Positions 19,095 through 26,598 of a stretch of 64,000 nt of DNA are shown in pieces (within the stretch, counting starts at the first letter, position 1; each line of letters opens with the position of its first letter). A model generated the notes under the pieces. The model worked only from the letters and a program-made list of their open reading frames with translations. It did not search any database and had not been told where the DNA came from. Origin of the DNA: Alistipes sp. (GTDB taxonomy: Bacteria; Bacteroidota; Bacteroidia; Bacteroidales; Rikenellaceae); contig JAIDUK010000033.1 of the NCBI GenBank assembly GCA_029060215.1, positions 1 through 64,000 of the forward strand. The letters are read 5' to 3'. A program made the position numbers and the translations under genes.

Positions 19095-20267
19095 TTAAAA
19101 TAAATTGATAAAACTTATATCACTCTTAAAACGGCTTTTACAATAACATTCAGTCATATAGACTGGATAAAGATGATTTGCCCATCGAGCATCATTGCCA
19201 TAACAAACCGGGTTACGTTCATTTATGATGTTAGCTGTAATCATATCTATTTCATCAGATTCAAGCCCGTTTTCTGCTTCTGTACCAGTCATAAGCATTT
19301 TTTCAATCTTTAAGATGCCAGAGTAAGGGGTTGTTGTATATTTACGATCTCGAATCCGTACATACCAAATGGCGAAATTTACATTTCCCCATTCCTCTCC
19401 CGGTTTCCACATAAAGGCAGGCGTCCGATAGAATAACGGCAGTTTCGCAATTTGTCCCGCACTGCTTTGATTTTTATTATCTTTCATCAGATTGGGATTA
19501 AACCGTTTAGACACACCGACTACATGCCGATAGTTGTTGCGAATTCGTGCCAATTCTTTATAATCGCCCGTTTTCATGGGCTTATATTGTATTGAGCCAT
19601 CTTTGATAAGATAGTGCTCTTGCGTAAGCAAATGCTTACTCATCATCTCGGCCACAATGCGCTTTTCGCATTCAATCATCTCATCTTGAATTCGGGCGAT
19701 GCCTTTGTTTTCAAGGGTTTCATTGCCTTCAATCTTCGTTAAGTAGGAAAGCACTTTCCCAAACTTGTTTCCGGAGTTCTTAATAAAAGGCAACTCGTTT
19801 AGCTTGTTACACAGATTATTAAAATATACTCCATTATCGATACCTTCATCGTTAGCTGTTACTGGTAAGCAAACTACCGGATATGCTTCTTCGAAAACTT
19901 TACCAAAATTGCGAAACGTATTGTCATCGTTCATTTCTCTGCCACAGCAGGAAACGGATATTTGACCGCTAACAATTGGGAATACTTTTTTATCATATTG
20001 TATATCATCAACCTTATAGACTCGGCGCGAACCATCAAGAAAGAATTTGAACAGTGGAGGCATTGCTTTCATCTTTTCAGCCAACGGTCTCATATCTCTC
20101 ATTTGAGAGTCATGTATGCTCTCTGCAAATTCTTTCATATTGATATATGAATCCTCTCTCGCCTCGTATTCAATATTCGGGGGCAACACATTGTCATAGC
20201 AATACTTGAACGACGCAAAACATTCGCCTTGCGTTTCCTTTGCTATATAGTCCAAAAGTTTGCCCAT
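19095..20267 (-). CDS. NurA-like nuclease
   Basis: This 390-residue protein has NurA-domain features: FFLDGSRRVYKVDD with the metal-binding Asp-Gly-Ser at 78-80, a second IKDGS at 221-225, the VVGVSKRF signature at 249-256 and a C-terminal WANHLYPVYMTECYCKSRF-like motif. NurA is a Mn-dependent single-strand endonuclease and 5'-3' exonuclease that works inside a HerA ring. It is the first gene of a tight operon (spacings of 4, 6 and -4 bases) with HerA, GHKL ATPase and radical SAM genes. No Mre11 or Rad50 is present, which argues against the archaeal end-resection role and for a defence role. The upstream promoter is weak: only TTCCTTTG is seen near 20295. Confidence 0.78.
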   Translation of the reverse strand: MGKLLDYIAKETQGECFASFKYCYDNVLPPNIEYEAREDSYINMKEFAESIHDSQMRDMRPLAEKMKAMPPLFKFFLDGSRRVYKVDDIQYDKKVFPIVSGQISVSCCGREMNDDNTFRNFGKVFEEAYPVVCLPVTANDEGIDNGVYFNNLCNKLNELPFIKNSGNKFGKVLSYLTKIEGNETLENKGIARIQDEMIECEKRIVAEMMSKHLLTQEHYLIKDGSIQYKPMKTGDYKELARIRNNYRHVVGVSKRFNPNLMKDNKNQSSAGQIAKLPLFYRTPAFMWKPGEEWGNVNFAIWYVRIRDRKYTTTPYSGILKIEKMLMTGTEAENGLESDEIDMITANIINERNPVCYGNDARWANHLYPVYMTECYCKSRFKSDISFINLF

Positions 20268-20326
20268 ACTTTTTATACTTTATTGCATCCCAAAGGAACT
20301 TATCTATTCCCAGAAATATGGATTAG

Positions 20327-20596
20327 TTACAAAAATAATAAATTTTCTATTTGCTGATACATACAACATTTGCTATTTCTTTTCAATTTAAGATAATGCC
20401 GCACCTCACTCAAAAGCACGACTAAGGTACTGGCGAACGCACCGCTGGAAAGCGTAAAAAAGAGATCATTGGATATCCAATCGGATTGTACAATGATTAA
20501 CTTCATTTCCGCATTGATGAAGATGAAGTAAGTCAGTATCATGAGTATTCCCGACAAAAATATCAGAAACCTAATCATTTTCACACTTGCGCTCAT
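20327..20596 (-). CDS. Small two-helix membrane protein, possibly truncated
   Basis: These 89 residues contain two hydrophobic segments (about 8-28 and 45-65) followed by a basic amphipathic stretch SEVRHYLKLKRNSK and then a stop. The arrangement (two helices, FASTLVVLLSEV, then a positively charged helix) looks like the N-terminus of larger Bacteroides ICE membrane proteins with a cytoplasmic helical tail, so it may be cut short. It lies 60 bases before the NurA gene, same strand, and could belong to the candidate defence operon as a membrane component. Function unknown. Confidence 0.5.
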   Translation of the reverse strand: MSASVKMIRFLIFLSGILMILTYFIFINAEMKLIIVQSDWISNDLFFTLSSGAFASTLVVLLSEVRHYLKLKRNSKCCMYQQIENLLFL

Positions 20597-20622
20597 AGAT
20601 CTTATATTTATTATATTGAATT

Positions 20623-21807
20623 TCAGAAGAGTTTCCGTATATCCATCGATAGAAACTCCTCGGCACTTATACCGCCATCTCCGACGATCAAAGTCGTTCG
20701 AGGGGTGAATATCCTTTTGAATGTTTCCAGTCCAGCCGTATTTTTCTCGGCATTACTCTTGACCTCTATGGCGACGACCGAACCTTTCTTGCGCAGCACG
20801 AAATCCACTTCGTCGTTGCGTTCTCGCCAGTAGAAGACCTCGAACCGATGCACAAACGCTTGGCTGATGATATATGCTCCGATTCCCGATTCGAAAACAT
20901 GTCCCCAAACTTTGCGGTCGAGGATTGTTTGCTCAAATGTATTGGGGTTGTATATTGTTTTCAGTGCATTGTTGTAGACCTGAAATTTAGGGATGCTCGA
21001 TCTTCTGCGAGCTGTGTCGATGCTATACTTCTGCAATCCATTCAGCATTCCTGATTCGTCTAACAACTGAACATAGCCTGCCAGTGTGGCAGTGTTACCT
21101 GCGTCCTGCAATGCCCCCAACATTTTTGTCAACGATAAGAGTTGTCCGGAATAGGCAGCACCCAATTCGAAAGTCTGACGCAGCAAAGCCGGCTTGCCGA
21201 TGGGGGTATCCATCAGAATATCTTTGTTAATAGTTGCCTCCACAATGGCTGACTGAATGTACTGCCGATACCGTTCTTCGTCGCCAATAAGGGACGCTGC
21301 ACCCGGGTAGCCGCCGTAAAAGAGGTACTGGTCGAGCGTAAATCCGAAACTGTCCCGCATCTCGGAATAACTCCAATGCGTCATCCGAATTTCCTCGAAA
21401 CGGCCGCCTAACGACTCCGAAAGTCCTTTCTCCAGCAATACACGGCTGCTGCCGAGCAGCAAAACTTTTATATTGCGGTCGTGGAAAGTGTCGTCATCCC
21501 ATTCTTTTTTGACAACCTCACTCCAATTGTATATTTTCTGTATCTCATCGATAACAAGAAGTATACTTTCCTGTCCTCGACTCTCTTTCAGACTACGCAC
21601 GGCAGCCCAACAATTCGATACCCACGCGCTGTTCGTCGCAGGAACATTGTCGGCAGAATAGAATTGGTAAGGTATGTCCAACTCCTGCAAGACCTGTTTC
21701 ACGATGGTCGATTTACCCACTTGGCGGGGCCCCATAACAACCTGAATGAACTTGCGTGGTTCTTCAATACGTTTCCTAATTGTAAGATATTCAATTCTTT
21801 TATACAT
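20623..21807 (-). CDS. AAA ATPase with DUF4143 domain
   Basis: This 394-residue protein has an AAA_14 ATPase domain with Walker A GPRQVGKST (26-34) and Walker B LLVIDEIQK. The C-terminal DUF4143 domain has a PD-(D/E)XK-like core (RNDEVDFVLRKKGSVVAIEVKS). Such proteins are abundant in Bacteroidales and often carried on mobile elements; the function is not established, with roles suggested in element maintenance or toxin-like modules. It has its own promoter-operator region at 21830-21858 and stops 27 bases before the small membrane protein gene, so transcription may continue into the NurA-HerA operon. Confidence 0.85.
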   Translation of the reverse strand: MYKRIEYLTIRKRIEEPRKFIQVVMGPRQVGKSTIVKQVLQELDIPYQFYSADNVPATNSAWVSNCWAAVRSLKESRGQESILLVIDEIQKIYNWSEVVKKEWDDDTFHDRNIKVLLLGSSRVLLEKGLSESLGGRFEEIRMTHWSYSEMRDSFGFTLDQYLFYGGYPGAASLIGDEERYRQYIQSAIVEATINKDILMDTPIGKPALLRQTFELGAAYSGQLLSLTKMLGALQDAGNTATLAGYVQLLDESGMLNGLQKYSIDTARRRSSIPKFQVYNNALKTIYNPNTFEQTILDRKVWGHVFESGIGAYIISQAFVHRFEVFYWRERNDEVDFVLRKKGSVVAIEVKSNAEKNTAGLETFKRIFTPRTTLIVGDGGISAEEFLSMDIRKLF

Positions 21808-21829
21808 GTATTTACATTTTACGCAGCGT

Positions 21830-21858
21830 ATTGCGTATATTTACGCAATGCAAATATA
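21830..21858 (-). promoter_or_regulatory. Promoter and palindromic operator of the AAA/DUF4143 gene
   Basis: On the minus strand a TATATTTG -7 box (21851-21858) is followed at once by an inverted repeat, attgcgta (21830-21837) with tacgcaat (21842-21849). A further half-site, acgcagcgta, lies at 21821-21830. The palindrome sits where a repressor would block initiation, 23 bases before the ATG. Confidence 0.45.
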
Positions 21859-22221
21859 GTGATAAAATTTATATGAATACGCTTGATTCATTTAGAATAT
21901 TAACAAATCACTCAGGGTATTACGAACCGCTGTTCTGAAAAACGACTAAGAGCAAAAGGATAAACTTTCTTAACAAGTAACAAGCAGTCGAGAGATTATG
22001 CGCTTGACAAATAGTTAAAATATACGGGAACTTTACGGTATCATTCGGCTGCCCCGATCCCCTGATAATAATTATAGTAATTGGCAATTATACCACATTG
22101 CTTTTTTCAATATTACCGTTTCGAATCTGCCTAATAATTCGTTTACCTCCATTTTGCTGTCTTCCTATCGTGCCGTGTCGTCGTTACGTTGCCGGTGCGA
22201 AGGTGTTTACGAGGTCTTCAC

Positions 22222-22312
22222 GGACGTACAAGGTCGAGCCTTGCGGTTCGGCGAAAAATCTTCCCTGCGTCCTGCGGTTGCGAGGTATTTTTCGTCGAAA
22301 CCTTGTACGTCC
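22222..22312 (+). ncRNA. Large imperfect RNA hairpin upstream of the small accessory genes
   Basis: The outer arms ggacgtacaaggt (22222-22234) and accttgtacgtcc (22300-22312) pair perfectly over 13 bp. They continue after a 12-base bulge into ttcggcgaaaaat (22247-22259) with atttttcgtcgaa (22287-22299), one G-U pair. The apical loop is about 27 bases. It lies in the 656-base gap between the leftward AAA gene and the rightward accessory genes, about 150 bases before the first ATG. The overlapping 96-codon frame (22098-22388) looks spurious. Possible roles are structured leader, regulatory RNA or transfer-related site. The strand is chosen only by the direction of the downstream genes. Confidence 0.45.
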
Positions 22313-22463
22313 TAACCTCTACACCGGAAAGCCCCTGAAACGAAACGACCGATACGACCGAAAGACGCATAAAAAAAATGTCGGATAAACGAGAGGCAGA
22401 TTAGGATAAGAAACTCACTTCCTCCACTCTCAAATCCGCATCAAATTCAAAAAAGCAGCAGAC

Positions 22464-22667
22464 ATGAAAGCGATAAAGATTTTCAAAACAGCATTACGCG
22501 CCCTTGCAGCCGTACCGTGTGCCCTTGTGCTTTGGGTGGTGTATTTCATCGTCGGGATGATCGAAGCCCTGTTAAGCGGCGTGTTGCAAATCGTGTGGGG
22601 TATTGTCCTGTTCGGTGTCTCTCTCGCAGCCGTCATTGGGGCTTTCGTATGGATATTAACGCTTTAA
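22464..22667 (+). CDS. Small membrane protein (ICE accessory)
   Basis: These 67 residues form a short basic N-terminus followed by two hydrophobic helices (about 14-40 and 42-66), with almost no soluble part. It is the first of six same-strand small genes in the ICE accessory cluster. I do not recognise a function; similar short membrane proteins accompany many Bacteroidales conjugative elements. Confidence 0.6.
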   Translation: MKAIKIFKTALRALAAVPCALVLWVVYFIVGMIEALLSGVLQIVWGIVLFGVSLAAVIGAFVWILTL

Positions 22668-22679
22668 TTTAGACAGATT

Positions 22680-22937
22680 ATGAATGTAACAATCGAATCA
22701 TCCTTTTGTCCTTATTGCGACGAAGTAACGGAGATCTATTTCCGTCTTACAAATACGATTCTTTTCGCCAGCAACGAAACCGAACTGCGGCGAGGTATCG
22801 AGAATCTGCGAACCAAAGTTTCGCTCGACGACTATTTCGTGTACGGCTACGGCTCGCACCATCTGTGGGTACACCAGCGCAAGGTCAGCGACCAGACGCA
22901 GCCGTTCAGACACAGACTATTGAAAGCAGAATTTTAA
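22680..22937 (+). CDS. Small accessory protein with CPYC motif
   Basis: This is an 85-residue soluble protein. It has an N-terminal Cys-x-x-Cys (SFCPYCDEV) that could bind metal or act in redox, followed by a mixed alpha/beta region. It starts 12 bases after the small membrane gene and precedes the DUF3873-like gene by 14 bases. No function is recognised. Confidence 0.6.
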   Translation: MNVTIESSFCPYCDEVTEIYFRLTNTILFASNETELRRGIENLRTKVSLDDYFVYGYGSHHLWVHQRKVSDQTQPFRHRLLKAEF

Positions 22938-22951
22938 CCCCTTAAAACACT

Positions 22952-23188
22952 ATGACACTGGAAACAAGAATGACGATAAACGGCGTGTCGGTATGCCCGA
23001 CGGGAGAGGAACGACACGAGTATTTCACCCTTGCCTTCGCCCGCAGGACGAAGAAGCGGTTCTGCCAATACGATTACCGCCATACGGACGGCGAATTGTT
23101 CTCATGCGTCGCTCCGACTTTGGAGGAGTGCCGCCGCAAGCGGGATGAGTGGTTGCAACGTAAAACGGATAAGGAGACAAGACGATGA
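22952..23188 (+). CDS. DUF3873-like small protein
   Basis: This is a 78-residue basic protein. The pattern TINGVSVCPTGEERHEYF...FCQYDYRHTDGELFSCVAPTLEECRRKRDEW resembles the DUF3873 proteins common on Bacteroides conjugative transposons. The stop overlaps the next ATG by 4 bases, indicating translational coupling. Function unknown. Confidence 0.7.
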   Translation: MTLETRMTINGVSVCPTGEERHEYFTLAFARRTKKRFCQYDYRHTDGELFSCVAPTLEECRRKRDEWLQRKTDKETRR

Positions 23189-23490
23189 TAGCGGTAACGA
23201 TATTACAGCAGATCGGCGGCAGGCGGTTCGTCGCCATGACAGGAAGCCGCGATTTCATGGACTTGGGGGACGGGGTTCGCATGAACCTCTCCCGCAACAA
23301 GACCTCCGCCAACCGTCTGGCCATAACGCTCGACAAGGAGACGGACACCTATCGGATGCGGTTCTACCGCATGACGGTCGGCAAGCATTTCGAGGTCAAG
23401 ACGAAAGACATCGCAGTTTACGAGGGCGTCTATTGCGATATGTTGGAGGTGATTTTTACCTCCGTAACGGGACTTTACACGAAATTCTAA
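23185..23490 (+). CDS. Small accessory protein, unknown
   Basis: This is a 101-residue protein predicted to be mostly beta strands (VTILQQIGGRRFVAMTGSRDF; LAITLDKETDTYRMRFYRMT). Its start overlaps the preceding gene by 4 bases. It belongs to the ICE accessory cluster; the function is not recognised. Confidence 0.62.
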   Translation: MIAVTILQQIGGRRFVAMTGSRDFMDLGDGVRMNLSRNKTSANRLAITLDKETDTYRMRFYRMTVGKHFEVKTKDIAVYEGVYCDMLEVIFTSVTGLYTKF

Positions 23491-23509
23491 TTATTAACGA
23501 GTTGATATT

Positions 23510-23764
23510 ATGAAAACGACAGCAGCCAATTACGAAACATTGATAGTCATTTTCGCGGAGCCTATCCGCACGTTAGACAACATCTTCGACGACCCCGAAG
23601 CGTGGGGTGTCGCCTCGCTCAAAGAGTGGATCGACAGCTATGAAAGCTCGCGCTTCACGCAGACGGACGAGCGGACGGCGGTCATAACCTCCGAATACAA
23701 CATGACCCATGTAAAGGAGTGGTTGGAACGAAACACCGACATCGACCGCCTCGTTTCGGCCTAA
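23510..23764 (+). CDS. Small acidic accessory protein, unknown
   Basis: This 84-residue acidic protein contains LIVIFAEPIRTLDNIFDDPEA and several aromatic residues. It lies 19 bases after the preceding gene. No domain is recognised. Small acidic proteins on mobile elements sometimes counter host nucleases or regulators, but nothing here shows that directly. Confidence 0.58.
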   Translation: MKTTAANYETLIVIFAEPIRTLDNIFDDPEAWGVASLKEWIDSYESSRFTQTDERTAVITSEYNMTHVKEWLERNTDIDRLVSA

Positions 23765-23795
23765 CCCCGAATATCGACTCATAAAATCGGAAACC

Positions 23796-24389
23796 ATGAA
23801 ACCCATACAGGAATATACCAAGCAGGAGAAATTAGCGGCGATATTGGAGTATAATCCGTGCCGCGTGGAGCGTAACGCAGTCTTGCGTTACCTCCTCGCC
23901 GTCCGCGGGGACGATGCCGACGAAATCGCCTATTTCGAGAGTTTCGGCGACTGCGTACACCACATCATCCGTAACGTGCGCACCTACGAACGCGGCCTGC
24001 TGTTCGGCTACACGGCCAAGCAGTTCGACGAGTACGGTTGGCTTCGGGGTATGCTTCCGATTGTCGAGCGCATCGAGTTGGACATCCATAATACGATCCA
24101 TATCGGGCAGTCCATCGACGGGACATATGCCGTAACAGTCGATTGGAGCACGGGCGGAGCCGGGGGCGGCAGCCATCCGTCGGTGTGGGACGAGCCGATA
24201 GCCGATTATAAGGAGGCTGTTAAAAACGGCATCGGGCAGTTGGAGCGGCAATACGCCTATGCGATGAAGCATAGCTCAGACAGCTCCAACTACAACGCCA
24301 AGAGAATCCGCAAACTTATCGCCAAGCTCGCCGAAATCAAGAGGCGGTATTTGGAGCCGAAACAACTATCCTTGTTCGAGTGTGCGTGA
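23796..24389 (+). CDS. ICE accessory protein, unknown
   Basis: This is a 197-residue soluble protein. The N-terminal half (EYTKQEKLAAILEYNPCRVERNAVLRYLLAV) is helical. The middle has a Gly-rich strand pair (WSTGGAGGGSHPSVWDEP), and the C-terminus is a basic helix ending SLFECA. It is the last gene of the small rightward cluster and converges on the AT-rich gene at 24465, separated by a hairpin. Function not recognised. Confidence 0.6.
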   Translation: MKPIQEYTKQEKLAAILEYNPCRVERNAVLRYLLAVRGDDADEIAYFESFGDCVHHIIRNVRTYERGLLFGYTAKQFDEYGWLRGMLPIVERIELDIHNTIHIGQSIDGTYAVTVDWSTGGAGGGSHPSVWDEPIADYKEAVKNGIGQLERQYAYAMKHSSDSSNYNAKRIRKLIAKLAEIKRRYLEPKQLSLFECA

Positions 24390-24418
24390 TATATCAAAAG
24401 GAATTTTTGACTTAAAAC

Positions 24419-24442
24419 GGCAGTAGCGATTTATCTGCTGCC
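24419..24442. terminator. Hairpin between convergent genes
   Basis: ggcagtag (24419-24426) pairs with ctgctgcc (24435-24442), with one G-U pair. It is flanked by AT-rich sequence on both sides, so it could terminate both convergent genes. Confidence 0.5.
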
Positions 24443-24464
24443 ATTATTCTTGAAGTATTTATCT

Positions 24465-25316
24465 TCACACTTGGTGCTGCTTATATATTTGAGATAAAAA
24501 TCTATTGATTTCCATAATGGTAACACAATCATTGCCATCTACGAAATTGTTACATATAGTTATTATTGGAAGTGAAATTTCTTTGGGTGTTTCTACATCA
24601 AATTTCTCCATTCCTTTCTTGTATTCTATAATAGGAAGAATCCTAAAAACGCCGTTTTCAGTAACTCCGCCGAATTTATCGTCATATTTCCTTTGGATTC
24701 TATTCTTGATAAAATCATTAAATGTTTCAGATGTTTCGTGTTTAGCAGGATCAATCTTTTGTAGCGTAACAATATCTATATAAAAATCTTCATTGGTGGT
24801 ATTATGTCTAAATAAGTAGTCTGCACTTTTTCCATTAGACAAGCGACGTTCCATATCTACGATAGTATAATTGGGACAAGTTAACAAGAAATTAAAAACG
24901 AATAATTCATTTATCCAATTCTTAAAATCCTCATTGAGATTCTGTATGTAATTATCATCTATTGAGGTAATCATATTAGTAATGATATTCTTAACTTTAT
25001 ATTTATATTTAGGATGGGTGGTTGCAAATGCTAACGCTTTGTCTATTTCTGTATTTATTGCCTTTATAAAATATTGATATTTGGATGAAATATCAAAATC
25101 TGGATGTGCACTAACTATTATAAAATCAAATAAATGTTGCTTGCGTACTTTTTGTGAAATTAAAATATCTTCAAGAATATCTTTATATTTCGATTGTATT
25201 TTGTTCCATTCTCTATCCCTTAAATTATTTGCATAAGGGATATGTGTAGTTATTAAATTTTTGATGGGTTGAAAATCGGCTTCAAGATCTGCAATAAGAG
25301 AGGTAATTCGTTTCAT
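24465..25316 (-). CDS. AT-rich unknown protein, possible degenerate PD-(D/E)XK fold
   Basis: This is a 283-residue protein whose start is taken at MKRITSLIADLEADF (the frame is open further upstream, to 25718, but only through antisense of traQ). The N-terminal 160 residues are helical. The segment NGKSADYLFRHNTTNEDFYIDIVTLQK has the spacing of a PD-(D/E)XK nuclease core but lacks a clear E-x-K. Codon use is far more AT-rich than in neighbouring tra genes, indicating later acquisition. It sits alone between the accessory cluster and traQ, a typical cargo position. Function unknown; nuclease or defence use is speculation. Confidence 0.6.
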   Translation of the reverse strand: MKRITSLIADLEADFQPIKNLITTHIPYANNLRDREWNKIQSKYKDILEDILISQKVRKQHLFDFIIVSAHPDFDISSKYQYFIKAINTEIDKALAFATTHPKYKYKVKNIITNMITSIDDNYIQNLNEDFKNWINELFVFNFLLTCPNYTIVDMERRLSNGKSADYLFRHNTTNEDFYIDIVTLQKIDPAKHETSETFNDFIKNRIQRKYDDKFGGVTENGVFRILPIIEYKKGMEKFDVETPKEISLPIITICNNFVDGNDCVTIMEINRFLSQIYKQHQV

Positions 25317-25386
25317 ATTTGTTCTTATTAGTTCTTCGAAGATACAAAAAAGCACCGAGATGCATAGTGTCTCGATGCTTTTATTG

Positions 25387-25812
25387 TTATTTTTCCTCAT
25401 TCTTGTTATTAAACCTGAACGACCGTTGTTCGCACTGCCCGAAATTGTCCTCGACGTAAATGTCGATGGTCTGTTGATCCGACGACGCGGAAGTATAGTA
25501 AAGTCTAAATTCCTCCCTCGTGAGCGGATAGCGGTCGTTAGGCAGGAATACTGTTCCGTCGTCCATGCGGAGTTCGCCCTTGCCGTCGGGTTGGAAATAG
25601 CGAATTGTGTACCGCGCTCCGTCGTATTTGCCTTCACGGACGAGCGTGCAGCGTATCTCGGCTGTTTCGCCACGCACGATGCGCGTCTGCACGGGCATCG
25701 TCTCCAATCGGAACGCATACGCCTGTTTCACGTCCAGTTCATCGTCGCAGGCGGTCAGCAGCGTACCGACCGCCGCGAGTGCGAGCATCAGAAATCCTTT
25801 CATCTTCTTCAT
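25387..25812 (-). CDS. traQ: Conjugative transfer protein TraQ (DUF3872)
   Basis: This 141-residue lipoprotein has a signal peptide and a lipobox ending LLTACDD (Cys22). The rest is a beta-rich periplasmic domain matching the TraQ/DUF3872 pattern (RIVRGETAEIRCTL; EEFRLYYTSASSDQQTIDIYVEDNFGQ). In CTnDOT it is the last tra gene, and it is the last gene of the leftward operon here too. Its precise role in the Bacteroidetes type IV secretion apparatus is not known. Confidence 0.8.
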   Translation of the reverse strand: MKKMKGFLMLALAAVGTLLTACDDELDVKQAYAFRLETMPVQTRIVRGETAEIRCTLVREGKYDGARYTIRYFQPDGKGELRMDDGTVFLPNDRYPLTREEFRLYYTSASSDQQTIDIYVEDNFGQCEQRSFRFNNKNEEK

Positions 25813-25838
25813 GTTGTTTCCTTTTTACGAGTTTTACA

Positions 25839-26030
25839 TTATTTGCCTATCGGGATGTCGGGTTGCGGAATCGAATCCCACTCCGCCGGCGCGGGGATTT
25901 CGATGTCGTATGGAGGATGTTGTTCAATATACCGCTCTTCGATCTCTTCGTGCAGCTTGGCGCACCCCATGCACCCCGCCGCGACGGCCAATGCCAGCAG
26001 GCCGTATTTGATTTTTCGTTTCATTGTCAT
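25839..26030 (-). CDS. Small lipoprotein in the tra operon
   Basis: These 63 residues (or 61, from the second Met) carry a signal peptide and lipobox (LAVAAGCMGC), followed by an acidic, Pro-rich mature part. Start codons at 26030 and 26024 are both plausible. It lies 26 bases upstream of traQ. Function not known. Confidence 0.6.
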   Translation of the reverse strand: MTMKRKIKYGLLALAVAAGCMGCAKLHEEIEERYIEQHPPYDIEIPAPAEWDSIPQPDIPIGK

Positions 26031-26050
26031 TGTGTTGTTATAGTTGATGT

Positions 26051-26587
26051 TCAGAACAGGTAGGAAAATGCCACCTCGATTTTCGATGGCGCGAGGACGA
26101 TGCGGCGGCAATGTTCGTAGCGGATTGTTTCGTAGGGCGACGGGTCGGGATGCCAGCGCAGGTCGTCCATGTAGTAGATGCCTGCGCCGCCTTCGAGGGT
26201 CAGGTTCCACCGTTTAGCCAGCATCCACGAGTAGCCGACCGAGGAGCCTATGCCCGTCGTCCAGCCGTTGTAGCGGGTACTGCTGTTGCCGACCTTGTAC
26301 TTGGCGAGGGTCGAGTGCAGACCCCAGAACAGCCCCACATGCGGCTCGAAGCGCCAGCGGCGCACGCCGACTGTCGCAGCGAGGATGTTGGCCCGCAGGC
26401 TCTCCGTAGAAATAGGATTCCAGTAGCCCGAAACATCTACCGACCACTTCTCCGCCACGGCGACATCGACGCCCGCGTTGAGCGTTCCCGTTGCCCAGCC
26501 CAGTGCATTGACGCGCACGGCAGTGTATTGGGCCGATGCCGTGTGCGCCGCAAGAACGCACAGCAGCAGGATAAATAACTTTTTCAT
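26051..26587 (-). CDS. DUF3575-type outer-membrane protein
   Basis: This 178-residue protein has a signal peptide ending AHTASA and alternating beta strands ending in an aromatic residue (VAFSYLF), typical of a small outer-membrane barrel. The pattern NALGWATGTLNAGVDVAVAEKWSVDVSGYWNP fits DUF3575 proteins, which accompany fimbrillin operons in Bacteroidales. It follows the fimbrial genes in the same direction with an 11-base gap, and is likely part of their assembly or anchoring. Confidence 0.75.
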   Translation of the reverse strand: MKKLFILLLCVLAAHTASAQYTAVRVNALGWATGTLNAGVDVAVAEKWSVDVSGYWNPISTESLRANILAATVGVRRWRFEPHVGLFWGLHSTLAKYKVGNSSTRYNGWTTGIGSSVGYSWMLAKRWNLTLEGGAGIYYMDDLRWHPDPSPYETIRYEHCRRIVLAPSKIEVAFSYLF

Positions 26588-26598
26588 CTTCGTAGGGT

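Noticed and set aside
22098..22388. A 96-codon plus-strand frame over the large hairpin
   Set aside because: Cys/Arg/Pro-rich peptide without family features, and the DNA is better explained by the RNA stem.
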